From NCBI RefSeq assembly GCF_037975245.1, contig NC_092572.1:7393501-7457500 (forward strand): a stretch of 64,000 nt of DNA, written 5' to 3'. Below the pieces are notes generated by a model. That model made no database searches and was not told the origin of the DNA. It was given only the letters and a program-made list of their open reading frames with translations. The position numbers and the translations under genes are program-made. Positions 13,301 to 25,548 of this stretch are shown piece after piece. Position 1 is the stretch's first letter, and each line of letters begins with the position of its first letter. The DNA comes from Apostichopus japonicus. Its lineage: Eukaryota > Echinodermata > Holothuroidea > Aspidochirotida > Stichopodidae.

Positions 13301-16300
13301 CAACGCAATTTAGAATCAACATCTACAGCACCACAGACGAATAAAGAACTCAACCTTCAAGTATTATTTTTAAGTGTACTAGTGGTACCGCGCGATGCCA
13401 TGGTATTTAAGAAAGTAATATGATTAACCTGGGCCCAAAATTTGAATGTACATGTATTAAATATCAGTTTACAAATGTTTGGTAAGGTATAGTTAAAATT
13501 GTGTAATGTGCATGTATTTTACATATTCCTACTATATTCCAATCCAGTTGAGTTCTGTGTTTATATTTCGCGTGTGTCTTGCTCTCTGTATGGGTCTCCG
13601 TACCAGAACAGAGATAACTGATCAAGCTGGAAAGTTACTCTCAATGCTAGTCCAGTTTTGGCCACTTATTTCCTGTTGATCTACATAACCCGCTTACATA
13701 CAGTTATTCCAGATATGCAGATAAAGATTTATCTGGCCATATAAAGCCAGATATAACTGGATTATCTAAATTTTCTTTATATCAACCAGATAAAGTTGTA
13801 ACTGGCCCAGATATGGATGGCCAAAAACTTAGCCAGATAAAATTTTATATTGGCCATATAAAGTTTTATCTGGATTTTCTTTATATCAACCAGGTAAAGT
13901 TTTATCTGGCCCAGATATGGAAGCCATAAACTTCAACCATATACAATTTTATATGGGCCATATAAAAGTGTATCTGGATTTTCTTTATATCAACCAGATA
14001 AAGTTTTATCTGGCCCAGATATGGATGCAATAAATTTTGACCAGATAAAATTTTATATGGGCCATATAAAACTTCCTTTTATATCAAGTTATATCTGCCC
14101 AATTTTTTATCTGGCCAGATATAAATTCCAGATCTGGAGCAGATCTGGCCCAGATTGAAATTCCAGATCTGGGCAGATCTGGATATTTATATCTGGCCCA
14201 GATCTGTGATTTCGGTAAGGGGATTGAAATAAACACCAGTAGTTTTTTTTATAAGTGACGCTACTTTAATTCTGTTCTGATTTAGATTCATATTATGCAA
14301 TTTAATTAAGAACCACAAGAAAGTCTAGTGCCAATCGAAATCGAAACCACCAAAAAACGCTAGCCTAAGAATAAAACGTCAGAAATCAAGAAGAAATGGT
14401 TCGTTTTTGTAAGACGTACTTCATCCTTTTCCATGTTATCTCCAATAAGTGGATTTGTTATCTTATAAACGACATATCTTGGTTCGGCAAAAAAATCGAA
14501 ACTTACTTGATGCACGTTGTACAAATGCAACTGGATTTGGAAGTGAAGCTAATTCCAGATAGATGGAATATAATTTATATTCTCCCAGGCGACTATCACG
14601 ATTTCGTTTCGTCTTCTTGAAGGTCCAGTACATGCCCTGGTCGGAAGGCGTTGGGTCAATGGCTGTACTTAGAAGTAGTATGCCACCGTCATTCAATAAA
14701 TTACCGTCCTTTTCTAGAGTTACTTCCAGTGATGTACTTCCTACAATAGTAGGTCCTATTGCATACACAATAACGTCATCATCATCTTTTCCCTTAACAG
14801 CTGACGGGTTAATTATTAAAAAGTTTGCAAAATAACCTTTTTGGGGGGAGATAAAAGAAGAAGATTTGTCAGCTATTTCCCCAGTAAGAGAGACATCAAC
14901 AATATTGCTATATTTCCTATCCCCAAGATTGTAGTTGACTTAACTCAATCGTATAGAGGTACACACAATTTGCTTTCGTTTTTTTTTCTTTGTTCACGAT
15001 GATGTTGTTTCTCTTTCTGTTTGTTATGCAAAAGATTCAGTAAGTATAAGAGTGAATTCTCTCCAAATGCAGTATCCGTCCTGGACACTGCCCTCAAGTG
15101 AAATCTCACTCGTACGAAATAACACTGTAAATATGACGTTCGTCAATGGCCATGGTAGACGCATAATAGTCTGTGCAAATATGGTTGCAGTGTACAATTC
15201 TAGGTTGTGAAAAGTTGTTCATGTTTGGATAGCTTTAGTATAAAAGGCATATCTAAAATAAAGCACGCCCAAGCGACGAAATAAACAATTGAAAAATGCT
15301 GACGCGTTTTTCTTAAAATTCTTTTATAACTATTAAAGGTATAACGGAAAAATGACTGGGAAAGTTTAGACAAAATGGAAAACGTCTAGAACTGGATTTA
15401 AACAAGTGACCCAGGGTTAATGCGTTCGTTCTTTTCCTTGGTTTCTTTGACTTCATTACCTCATCAGTCAGACGTATTAGACCCTTAAACTATGTTTTAA
15501 ATAAATTAATGGTTAAAAGAATATGAGCATGTTTTAATTCGTACCAAATGTGTTGTATATTCTGAACTCAACCGTATCTAGTTGAGTCACGGTGACAGGC
15601 GTAAGACTGCCTACGTCAGCTGCCAGTGTCACGAATATTTTGAACGATAGGTCTACCCCGAAGTCAAAGATATCTACTGGGTAATCTGTGTTGACCCCGT
15701 CAGAAGTCACAGATATTGGATTGACTCGTTCCACTACACGGTTCGCCGCTAGGATGGCGTCTATATCAAGAGACGTGTCTGTGGAGACATGCGGGACAAA
15801 TGAGCAAAAGTCATTATATGAAAGTTATCGAAACATACATAATCTATCAAGAATCATAGAACAGGAGCTTACTTAACACTCATATGTTGAGAAAATCGTT
15901 AAGGTTGAATTTCATAAAATATAACTTTGAGCAGAGGCACATTTTAAATGTTAAACTTTTCTATCAAAGGCTACTTTCTAACGACCCTCACCTTAATATT
16001 TTACAAAAGGGCATTTTTGTAGATAACAGAAGGACACTTTTTCATTGCAAAGAATTGAAAGAAAAATAATGTTAATAAAAAAAAAGAAAAAAGATTTCAT
16101 GAACAAAAAAAGACCTCTTTTAATTTGACGATTTTCACAAAACAAGCCAGCACGGAGCCGCCCGCGCTCCTTTCCCCTCGGTCCTGCCTCCATTGATCAA
16201 ACACATAGATGACTTACAAAAGCTAACGGTAGCGCTGTTTGGGAGTGGGCTTATCCCATCATCGTCGGTTACAGTAACGGTCGCCTGTACGGTCGTCGTT

Positions 16301-17636
16301 GGTACTGGAAGGAAAACGCTGACAAAAATTCTAGACCCGGAATCAATATGACGAACTCTCGGTTCATTAAATCGAATGATGGCGCCATGCACTTAAAAGA
16401 CATAAAGGACGAAAGGGGAATATGATATAGTGATAGGCAGTTGGCTGAAGTTACGACGTATAACACAAGATTCATTCAAAGTAGGTTAAAGAGAATATTC
16501 CGATGGCAGACCACGTGACACAAAATATATATATAAAAGAGAAAGAAAATATTGTCAAGTTTTTGATTGAAGACAAAAATCCCAGCCTGCACGATATCTG
16601 GTTTTCTAATCGCAGATATTGCTGTTCTGAATGTAAACTATTTCATAAAAACAAGGCCTTACTCGGCAATGTTCATTAAAATAATAGGCCCATGCGTTTA
16701 TAAACGTTCTGCAAGATGTTTAATTACATTTTATACATCATTTTTGGCTTATTCTTTAGATGTGATGTATTAGGGATGCTTGTCTAAAGTAAAACCAATA
16801 TTCTCTTTATTTAGTAAATCAACTAAAAATATACTAAACTTGTTTGGAGAATATTATTTTCATCGGTTCATTAACGATTCTTATAAAGAAAAACAACACT
16901 TTTCGTTAGGCTTAATTACCATGATGACGTCAATTAATTTGCTATTGTCATTTGCATTCATAAACTTTTACTAATATTTGGTAAAATACAACATACTATT
17001 CATGATAAAACATGTAATAGGGATGTGAATTTCACCGAAAGATTTGTTTTTTACTCAAGAAACTTCAGTCACTGTAATACACCTTTAATGATTGATTGCG
17101 TCTTACTTATTGGGTAATAAAAGCAACATACTACAATTCAACTATCAAAACAACTGGTTCCTATTTTAAAAATAAAATAAAATTACTACAATAAAATAAA
17201 TACTGACCACAATCTTAATTATTGCAATACAATCCTCTCATGGATATTATAGGAAGTCTCTAACAAAGTAAATTGTGACCATGTTTAACTTTTTAATTAC
17301 CGGAGTTTATGGGAAGAAATTATCCAGAAATCATCGCCCAGTTGGGTGTTTTCCTTTCCGTCTTCGTTTTATTGAATCATTGATTTCTTTCAGCTGAGCT
17401 GATAAAGTTACCTGAGAGTAATATGGGTTGATTCTCTATAATGTAGTCTCTACTGAAAGAGATGAGAGGGCCGTAGGAGTAGGGAGGTACGCTAGATGCC
17501 TACTACGCCTTTTCCATTTGATTACGTCATTGAGATATATTAATATCTTTAAGTTAATTGACATATTAAGTGACTTACCCAACATGCAGCCGCATATGAA
17601 AACAGCAACCCTCAAATAATGGTTAATTGAAGTCAT
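7225..17636 (-). CDS. Gene B: secreted Tie-like receptor ectodomain
   Basis: Eight exons (5' to 3'): 17636-17579, 16391-16218, 15778-15545, 14800-14507, 10405-10145, 8805-8662, 8378-8217, 7397-7225, summing to 1500 nt, i.e. 499 residues plus TGA. Residues 1-19 are a signal peptide (MTSINHYLRVAVFICGCML). About 20-253 are three beta-rich, mostly cysteine-free modules I do not recognise. 255-340 form an Ig-like fold (SIRWFSNGRRV ... GIYTLHRY). 342-388 are an EGF repeat (CVNGGIC, CQCPPCFRGIYCE). 390-443 resemble the second Tie EGF (CKGYLFCLGGNYGCSC). 444-485 resemble the third (CKDGFFGADC, CDRVTGQC). The Ig-then-three-EGF order and the CKGYLFC-type spacing are the Tie1/Tie2 signature. The protein ends VPTTMSFGDEFLI with no membrane segment. 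All internal junctions are phase 1. It could bind an angiopoietin-like ligand as a decoy, but that is inference. Confidence 0.82.
8217..8378 (-). CDS. Gene B exon 7, Tie-type EGF-like repeat 2
   Basis: 162 nt, acceptor AACTCCAG, donor GTAGGT after a single C, phase 1-1. CKGYLFCLGGNYGCSC and GWQGTNCDT match the layout of the second EGF of vertebrate Tie receptors more closely than generic EGF repeats. Confidence 0.85.
8662..8805 (-). CDS. Gene B exon 6, EGF-like repeat 1
   Basis: 144 nt, phase 1-1. Cysteines follow an EGF pattern: PCLCVNGGIC then CQCPPCFRGIYCE. Confidence 0.85.
10145..10405 (-). CDS. Gene B exon 5, Ig-like module before the EGF repeats
   Basis: 261 nt with flanking AG/GTAAG, phase 1-1. 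It contains IRWFSNGRRV (Ig strand C tryptophan) and GAGIYTLHRY (D-x-G-x-Y-like) without the usual cysteine pair, then joins directly to the first EGF cysteine, as in Tie receptors. Confidence 0.75.
10968..11920. mobile_element. Diverged copy of the 24793-25417 MITE family, with nested insertion
   Basis: About 10968-11215 aligns with 24793-25030 (shared ccataacgacatacataac and aatatgaatat), and alignment resumes after 11802 (tacaacac..atgc). Bases 11223-11801 are a second element nested inside. It lies in gene B intron 4. Confidence 0.6.
11223..11801. mobile_element. MITE with about 60-bp imperfect inverted ends
   Basis: The left end ttaaaggaatagttcag ... cttatatgaaag and the reversed right end ttaaaggattggttcag ... 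cttgtatgaaag are imperfect inverted repeats. No coding capacity. Confidence 0.65.
12150..12735. repeat. Minisatellite of about 60 bp, partly head-to-head
   Basis: About nine copies of a unit containing tatctggc, 8 nt, gccagata (a perfect 8-bp stem) and a second ggata/tccag pair. The first copy (12168-12215) is inverted relative to the rest, giving a foldback. Lies in gene B intron 4. Confidence 0.85.
13705..14215. repeat. Second minisatellite array related to 12150-12735
   Basis: It starts with the same unit (atctggccatataaagccag) and changes to a period of about 120 bp containing ttttctttatatcaaccag and tggcccagatatgg. The two arrays may be the ends of one 2.1 kb element. Confidence 0.75.
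14507..14800 (-). CDS. Gene B exon 4, cysteine-free beta module
   Basis: 294 nt, acceptor CCCGTCAG, donor GTAAGT. Predicted strands alternate (VIVYAIGPTIVG, LEVTLEKDG, GGILLLSTAI, GMYWTFKKT). The DQGMYW stretch recalls the D-x-G-x-Y of Ig domains, so a degenerate Ig module without the disulfide is possible. Confidence 0.7.
17579..17636 (-). CDS. Gene B exon 1, signal peptide
   Basis: ATG at 17636-17634, donor GTAAGT from 17578, phase 1. The hydrophobic core VAVFICGCML joins a Val codon split with the next exon at 16391. Confidence 0.75.
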
Positions 17637-17639
17637 TAT

Positions 17640-20600
17640 TAATCAAGATAAGGAGTTAAATATCGCAAATTGATACAGGATCAGTCTGAAAATGTGGCCA
17701 CCAGCTTAAAGTCAACCTTCAGTGGGTAATGAAGTTAAATTCCTGGACGAGAGAACTACCATGGGTGTATACTTAAGTTTGTAACACATTGCAAGGTCAT
17801 AAATTCCGTTTAATAATTCGCGAGTAAATAACTAACCAATGCATACACTTAAGGTGTCGAACCATGGAGTTTTTATGGAACTCCCTGGTCGAACAAACGA
17901 TACATTGAAAAGAGAACAAAGTTAGCTTGCTTAAACTAGCATAAAGTCTTAATTGAGTGAAGTCATGCATGACTATTTTGAGCACTGAAGCACGTATTGA
18001 TATGTAGGGGAAAGAGCACCTCTGACTCAGTGTTAATATAGCAGAAACCATAGCAGGATTTAAAATTTTTAAAGCAATGGTTTTTATACTATCCTTTTTA
18101 TATTTCAAATGAATAGGATTAAAATTAGACTTTATATTTATTTTTAAGACACTTTTTTATTTTAAACGTAAATGTGTTCATTGTATCGTCCCGTATTGTA
18201 ATGTTTAGGGAATGTCACATGTAACAATAACCTTGCAAGGTTTGCCAACAGGTTATATACGTAAACAGGTGTAACAGCTAATATATCCATTCTGTACTAC
18301 ATTGGAAATATATGGAAATAACAAACATCACTGTAACTGGATAGCTGGAGAAAGTCGACCCCGTAAAACATATTTGTTTCCCTGCGACATAACTTCGAAT
18401 TCAGAACATTCAATTTAAGATGATAAATAACTATTCAATTCTGACCATTTAACTTACTCAAACGAAAAACATTTCAACGGATAAATAAACTCCCACGCAT
18501 GCCCTATATGGGCTAGACGTACAATTCTCCCCATTTCCCTTCGCATAAAACTTTGATAAAGGAACACCTCCATTGTGTTTACTGGTGTTAAGTTAACGCT
18601 TCTTAAGATAATAAACTGTCGTGACTTGGAGTTTTATAACAACTAAAAACCACAGTCTTCGATCTATGCGTGAATCCAGACAAGAGAAAGACAAATACAT
18701 ATGGAAACCATGCTGTGTTGTTGAATAACAACGTACTGTACCGTAAATCATCCGTTAAAATAACAAACTATTTTTGGTATTGCATTGCGAAATCCTCTTA
18801 CTTGATGCTAAGCTTCACCTTTGTTCAGTGTGTATGATAATAATAGAGTGTGTAAGTATTTCGTAGGGGTCAAGGTCGTGTTTTCAGGAATGTGTTATAG
18901 TGAGAAGTTATCTTATACGAAATAGATTCCACATGTGGTGTAAGGGTTTCGCCGAAAGGCATATACCGATTTTAAGACCTTTATATTAGCCACCTTTAAT
19001 CGACTTATGCACGTAATGATAATGGCCTTCTGCCGTCTGCTTGGCACTTATAAGACGTTATAATTCACATATTTGCATCGAGAGTACTGCTTTCGGTTAA
19101 ATGTATCAAACTAGTCGTTTTGTACTCATTCCAAACGCAAGTAATGATCAGTAAGTCTTTTTAGTGTAAAATTAACAGGATATAGTATGCATTTCTTACA
19201 AAATTTTATATAACGAACTCGTCTATAGTATTTTTTATTTTGTAGTAGTTATTTATCATATATAACTAATTCATTGTAGCATGTTACGATTCAATTGTTT
19301 TCTGATTTCTGGTTTGACTAGTTCAACTTTGTTACCTTGGAGGTGTATATGCAGTTCATTGTATAACTCCGGTTGCTGTTGATCATATGAAAGAAAGCAC
19401 CCATGATCCCCCGCCCATCCCCTCTCCCCACTCTCTCTTTACCCACCTATCCTCAGTATCTGTAAATATAGATTTTGAAATTATACACTCAGTCTAAGTG
19501 ACTGAAAATTAAGTTTCTTTGAAGAGATATACCTACCGAAAATACTTGTGGGCCATTTCACCGTTGTCATGGAGACATGTTATTTATTAAATATTTGGTT
19601 AATTATGACTGGAAGAGTCTATAACCTGCATAGACGTTATGATACGGATACATAACATCTTTCTGTTTACTCAATTCCAACTCATTTTGTTACAAGGAAC
19701 TTATTTTAAAGCTTAATAAAGCATTTTTCTTTGGCCTCACCGGCTTTTTTTCGTTACAAAGGTTTGGTTTCCTGCAGTAGCCTGATACATGCATCATCCA
19801 CTATATACGCTGTCACGAACTGCCGGCATGTGAATATACATCAAACGTAAACGAGATATTCAAACAGTTTGTGGATCGATGCCAGGAAAATGGGAATTCA
19901 ATACGTAATTGACAAAAACAATATACAAACACGAATTTTAATTTAAAATATTATAGTTTTTGTATGGCTATAGTGCTAGGTTAAGTTTATGTTTGGAGAA
20001 ACCATTGATAGTAGGCCTTTGATATGATGTTGTGTAACATGTCACCAACCCATACTCATATCATTCTTGTATATTATAAGATATGACACCTTGAAATCAA
20101 ACGTTTCTTAGGGTGTTGTCAAGAATGTCATCAAGGTTACATGGTGGATCCTGAATGGCAAGTGTTCAATTGAAAACGGTGATTTGACATTTTTAAACAC
20201 CCTTCAATGATCATCAATTCTTTTCTTGTTTTTATGACCCCGAACAAACAATACAAACACATATTGCTGGCGTCTAACTAACGTTTGTCCAAACAAAAAA
20301 GCAAGGGAATTCCTTAAAGTCAGGGTCTATGGGTTACAGTAAAATTTGCTACAGTTTGACGTTGGTTTCACCATATATATTGTCAAAGAAGTTTCCCCAG
20401 TCGTAAGACGGTCATAATTGTATAAAACAATGGTTCGAGGACACAGAAAATACAATAACAGATATAGGAAGGGTTTTGAAACATATATTTCATCGATGAA
20501 CTTAAATAAACCACGACATTGGACCAAGAGAATGGAGGACAGTATATTTACAAAAACAAAATGTAACCCAAGATAGAGCCTGTCATTGGGCCACGAAACC

Positions 20601-22975
20601 CAACCAAACGGCGCCAATCTCAAACTAGGCCTCCTTCCACCGGAACTTTAATGATTCGCTCAGCCTGAGCCACGGATCTTGATCCGCTCTGACAAGAACG
20701 GCACCGAACTTTTCCAAACTTAACTTCAATTAGTATGCAAATAGTATCATGAATATTTACAATCAAAACCACGACAAGCATCTACGTCATTAGTTACTGT
20801 AGCTGTATAAAGGTTTCGTTACAATGAGACATGTACTCATGTTTAAATGACACCAATAGAGGTATTACCGTTAGAAGGTGTCCACGTAAACTCTAACGAA
20901 AAAAAACATTAGCAAATACAACGTACCTCACTGTGTTCTAATTTTTCCTTTTTTTAACTCCTCAAGCTATTACCTCATAGTTAGATCAACAATTTGTGGT
21001 TTACGAAAAATTGAAATGAAAAAAAAAATGTGTTGTGAATGTAGTACCGTAGCATGGAATCCAATATTGAGGGCTGCGAACAATTTAAGGAGGGGCGCAA
21101 TATTCGTGTTATGTTACTAGTGAAGTTTTTTGCGCACATATAGTGGCTGCAGAGATAAGGGGGCGGGGCAATGTAGTTTTTACGGTTGGTGGTGGGAGGA
21201 GGCTGCAAGGACCGGGTTGTGCCACCGTCTTGCTAGGGGCCTGGGTGGTTCGTGTAAATTGTAACCATTACCTACAACTTTTTTGGAATATTATGCGAAT
21301 ATTTTATCACATATACTGCTTGCATGATATTAAATAAACGGCATAGTAAATATAGTAAATAGTTATACTTTGTTCCTATCGATTTCGTTTGTTCCGTCAA
21401 TGTGCCGGGTATCGCTTCACGAGCAAACTTCTCTTTGAATTTTATATGCTGTGTGCGAAAAACTATTACAGAATACTGCTAGAAATCATTCACATACTGT
21501 ACCTTCCCATTCACAAGTCGTGAATTTGCTAATTGGGGGTTAATATACTGAAAGCAAAAGTTGTTTATACATGGAACCGAGAGCGCATTCTGTGTAACAA
21601 AGCAGACACATACTTGAAAACTAATTGACCCTAAATATTCGAGTGTGGTTTACTTCCCTGCAGGAATTGAAAGTAAAAGTATAGTGGAGAACAATCTTTC
21701 AATTCCTGGTAGGCCTATGCATTGTTAAGAAACAGACGAATTTCCGCAATAACAAACTTAGCACAAATCCTCTGTTTAACATCAATAGTATAATCATTAT
21801 CGTTCACATTATTTTATAACAAGTACAACGGTAAATATAGCCTGCAAGAAACTGGGAAACCATCGATACTTCGTTTAGTGTGATAGTTAATATCTTCCAA
21901 GTTCGGTAGCTACAACACAAACGAAAGCTATGCAAATAACGTTAGCTCAATGTAGGTTACAGACGGAATAGCTTTAAGTATAGTTCATTACAAGGTTTAG
22001 TACTCCCTTGTTACAACTTGTAACCACTACTCTCATAGTTTGGCAATATTGATATGACTATAGTGTTAATCTCGGTTACTAAACTCACACAGTTGGAATT
22101 AACGAGACCATTCAAACATCAAAAGTACACTTCTTCCATTCAAACCGTCGTTATGTCTTAAAGCTTACACAACACAAAAAATAGAAATCGTGATCTGTAG
22201 ACGAGTTGCGTAGACTATCTGTCGGCCTGTATAGCTTAGCACGTGCTATTCTTTCCAAAATGCGTGAACAACCCTTCCGTAGTTCGCTTGTAATTAGTTA
22301 GTGCCTTCAGATATTGTCATTAATTGGCGACCTAACATTCCCAGTCATCGGGACATAGGCATCCATGCAATCACGATCTCCAAGAGTAATGCCAGATTCA
22401 CCAGTGGGAATATTGACCTACAATCAGAAAGGATAAATGCCCATTGAATTTAGTAACGACAATGGTCATGGGAAGTCATGTTTTTATCTTGGCAGACCAT
22501 ATGTCTTTACTGTTTCATCAAATATGACATTATGATGCAAACATAATTAAGATTAACTAGTAAGCATTAAAGTATAATTCAATAAAGATAATACAATAAT
22601 TGTGCTACTCATGCTTTGCAACTAAAACATACGTGATAATTTTTTCTCATTTTTCTTTTGTTAGGGGCTGAGAGAGGTAGGGGGATTGCACATCATTCCG
22701 AATCGAATGATATTCTTTAAGTAAATTTCCGCAAAATAATATATGGCTCCACTGTTTTCGATTTTTTTTTTATACACGTTTAAGTTATTTTAAAAACCTT
22801 AGTTGAGCAGATTAACTTCTTGTAGGGGAGTTCTGACTTTTTTGGGGGTTAAAAGTATGAGCTATTTAGCCCATATTTGGGCAGTTTTAAATGTAAACAT
22901 CAATTTGACAGGAGATTCGACAACCGTCGTCACTTAAAAACCACTTAAATAATGCTTCAGTTTAACTTATTGCGT
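17640..22975. other. Intergenic region upstream of gene B, no gene seen
   Basis: Only short open frames with no domain, splice logic or conserved motif. A hairpin at about 17865-17890 (ccatggag/ctccctgg type) recurs at 25083-25109, inside the MITE at 24793. Confidence 0.45.
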
Positions 22976-22983
22976 AACAAATA

Positions 22984-24322
22984 CAGGGGCGTATCCAGGA
23001 TTTTCCAATAGGGGGGGGCCAGGCATGAATGATCGCCGTCCTGGGGGATGGGTCTAAGGGGAGGGGGGTACAATTTTTTGCTTTCAAAGAAGGGCTGAAA
23101 TGCAAAATGGTGTCATATGCATTGGCGGCGATCCGTACTTCCGAGTGGGGGGGGGGGATATGACCTTGTTGACTATCTAAGCGTAGCGCCACCATGAGTT
23201 GGCGCGAAGCGTACAAGAAAATTTTGGGATTAACAAACCCTCTAGATGGCCGGAAACGGCACTTCCCGAGGTTTCCAAGCGGCATATACCCAACTTTAAA
23301 ATAGGGATGTCATGTCCGAAATATCTCATAATCAGGATCCAAAATACTTTTTTTTTTAAATTTCGGGTGTTATTTTGGGAAAATTGCCCCTGTCAATCTT
23401 GTTTCAGGCGCAACGTTAGAATGTTCGAGAGCTCTGTTATATTATTCGATGAAGAAAATGGCCTCATGCAGGCTATTATAGGCCTATACACATGCAATAC
23501 ACAATTACACATAGTTACATTCCCAGGTACCGATTGCTAGGGCATCCAGGTGAAACGTGCATTAAGCATTACCCTGGTTACATGAGATTCTCAGCTGTTC
23601 GAGGGAACATGTACGTGTGTAGGCCTACTATAGGGCCTATATGAATACTATGAGGGTGCATATATGTACTATATCAATACCGTGGGCGCAATAATACATG
23701 TTGTTGTTATAGGGCCAATGAAGCCTACAGTCAACTATTTTTGCTTTATAAAGACGCTTTATTTGAAAAGATCGCACTGCGTTTATGGTAGGCGAGAAAT
23801 GAAGCTAAAAAAGAGCCGTACATTAACGAAGATGCATAAATGTAGGCATGAAAATATTCTTATCCCTGGCATTTGGTGGGGAGGGGGGATATGGTGCATT
23901 ACATCCCCTCCACCCATTTTCATGGGGGGATATATCCCCCCTCTACCCAGGATCGCCGCCCATGGCCCATGGCCCATATCCATTTTTCGACCTTAATAAT
24001 AAGCAACATTTCCAGTAAATATGGACACAAAATGCACAATTTAGTATGGCTGGCATGTCATTTAGTGTTTATAGTGATTATACAAACACAATTACCATCT
24101 ATGTTTCTAAAACTATTATGCCGCCGAACTTCGCCAGAACCTTTTTTTGGCAAACAAAAAATAAAGCATACGGGAGGGGGGGGGGGGGTTGAGCGATCAC
24201 CGACATCTCACATAAAGGTCGTCATCAATTTTTTTTTTTTTTTTGCTAAACTTTTTTTTTTTGGGTGACGGCCAATAGGGGGGGGCGCGCGCCTGTTGTG
24301 CCCCCCCGTGGATACGCCCCTG
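22984..24322. mobile_element. Non-autonomous hAT-like DNA transposon, 1.34 kb
   Basis: It starts caggggcgtatcca and ends with the inverse tggatacgcccctg, flanked by a direct repeat caaata at 22978-22983 and 24323-24328. The interior has G-rich tracts and no transposase frame. The terminal sequence resembles hAT-type ends of marine invertebrates; the 6-bp (rather than 8-bp) duplication leaves the superfamily open. Confidence 0.7.
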
Positions 24323-24792
24323 CAAATAGTTAGTATTAAAGTATATTTCATTAAATACAATGCAATAACTGCATGGTGCTAGTTATTCATTGCAGCTAAA
24401 AGATTCTTGATATTTTTTTTTCCTTTTTAAGGGCAGGGGGGGGGGGTAATTTGGCAAATAATGTCGAATCAAATGATATTCTTTATCAAGATTACATCGT
24501 TTTTGAAGATATTTTCGACATGTTTTAATTTTTTTAATTTAGGAAGGATAGCTTCTTGTAGGGCAGCTCTGATTTTCTTCTTAAAATATCATAATTTTGC
24601 CCATTTGGAGGAAATTTTCGAAAAATGTAAACATACATTTGACAAGAAATTTGACAATTTTTGTCAGCATAATCCCTTTACCTAAATGAAATTGACTCAG
24701 TTGCTTTTAAGAGAGTTAATGCAACATGTAAGTGCTTCACATATAGGAATTGACTGTGTTTGCCCAATCTCTTGCATAACGTTGTTAATATA

Positions 24793-25417
24793 TTTTAAAG
24801 CAGCATTTTGCGTCCTTTTCTATGATTTTTCTCGACCTCACTGACTCCACTATGCCATAACGACATACATAACTAGCTTATCTATTTAAATCTTACTTCA
24901 AATGGTGGCATAAAAGTCGAAAATTTTGCAACTTTCAACTTTGTTTTCCTCCAAGATATTTTCCGTTAGGATCCCAATAAACCTCGCCCATAATATGAAT
25001 ATTTAAACACTACGAACGTCATTGACCAATACGTAATACAACACCATGCGTGATTTGTGTACAGTCTATATGGCAGTTGTACCAGGGAGTTCCATAACAA
25101 CTCCCTGGTTGTACCAACGCAAAGTCTTGAATCTATTTTAGCAACGGCTGATTACTAAACCTGCATCTCTGATTGGTTGAATTCAAACTAGTGGGTTTGG
25201 GGAACTGTAAGCGGTTAATTTTAAATGTTGAATTTGTCTTGGACACTTTGCTCATTATCTGCAAATATGCTTAATTACTCGCCAATAAATGTTGTTGGCA
25301 GAGAGAAACTTGGCTAATATCTTAGTTTGCTGTTTTGTGATTGATATATGTAAAAAACTCGATGGACATGTCAAAAAAGTAGAAAACGACGACCAAAAGC
25401 AAAATGCTGCTTTAAAA
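24793..25417. mobile_element. MITE adjoining the gene C stop codon
   Basis: Terminal inverted repeats ttttaaagcagcattttgc (left) and gcaaaatgctgctttaaaa (right), flanked by TA at 24791-24792 and 25418-25419, as for Tc1/mariner-type elements. 625 bp, no coding frame. It lies 10 bp downstream of the gene C stop codon and so forms its 3' UTR. Confidence 0.7.
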
Positions 25418-25427
25418 TAATAAGAAA

Positions 25428-25548
25428 TCAAGATATTCTACACACCGTCTTCTCTGTTTGGAAATATCGAACCAATCGTCTCCGAAATTCTGTTAAATTT
25501 GGTCGTAAGTTCGGTGTCACCGACCAGCACTGTAGTAGTAAGTCAAAC
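25428..25548 (-). CDS. Gene C terminal exon
   Basis: Acceptor GAATGTTAG. FDLLLQCWSVTPNLRPNL is the classical kinase C-lobe CW...RP motif, then RLVRYFQTEKTVCRIS and TGA at 25430-25428. Another AG 22 nt downstream would put the exon in a wrong phase. Confidence 0.85.

Noticed and set aside
17865-17890. Hairpin around ccatggag...ctccctgg as a regulatory RNA
   Set aside because: A similar hairpin occurs inside the MITE at 25083-25109, so it is probably a repeat fragment.
25440-25530. Terminal exon of gene C in the frame reading VGDTELTTKFNRISETIG
   Set aside because: It resembles a kinase end by chance. The required incoming phase does not fit, and the overlapping frame gives the canonical QCWSVTPNLRP motif with matching phase.
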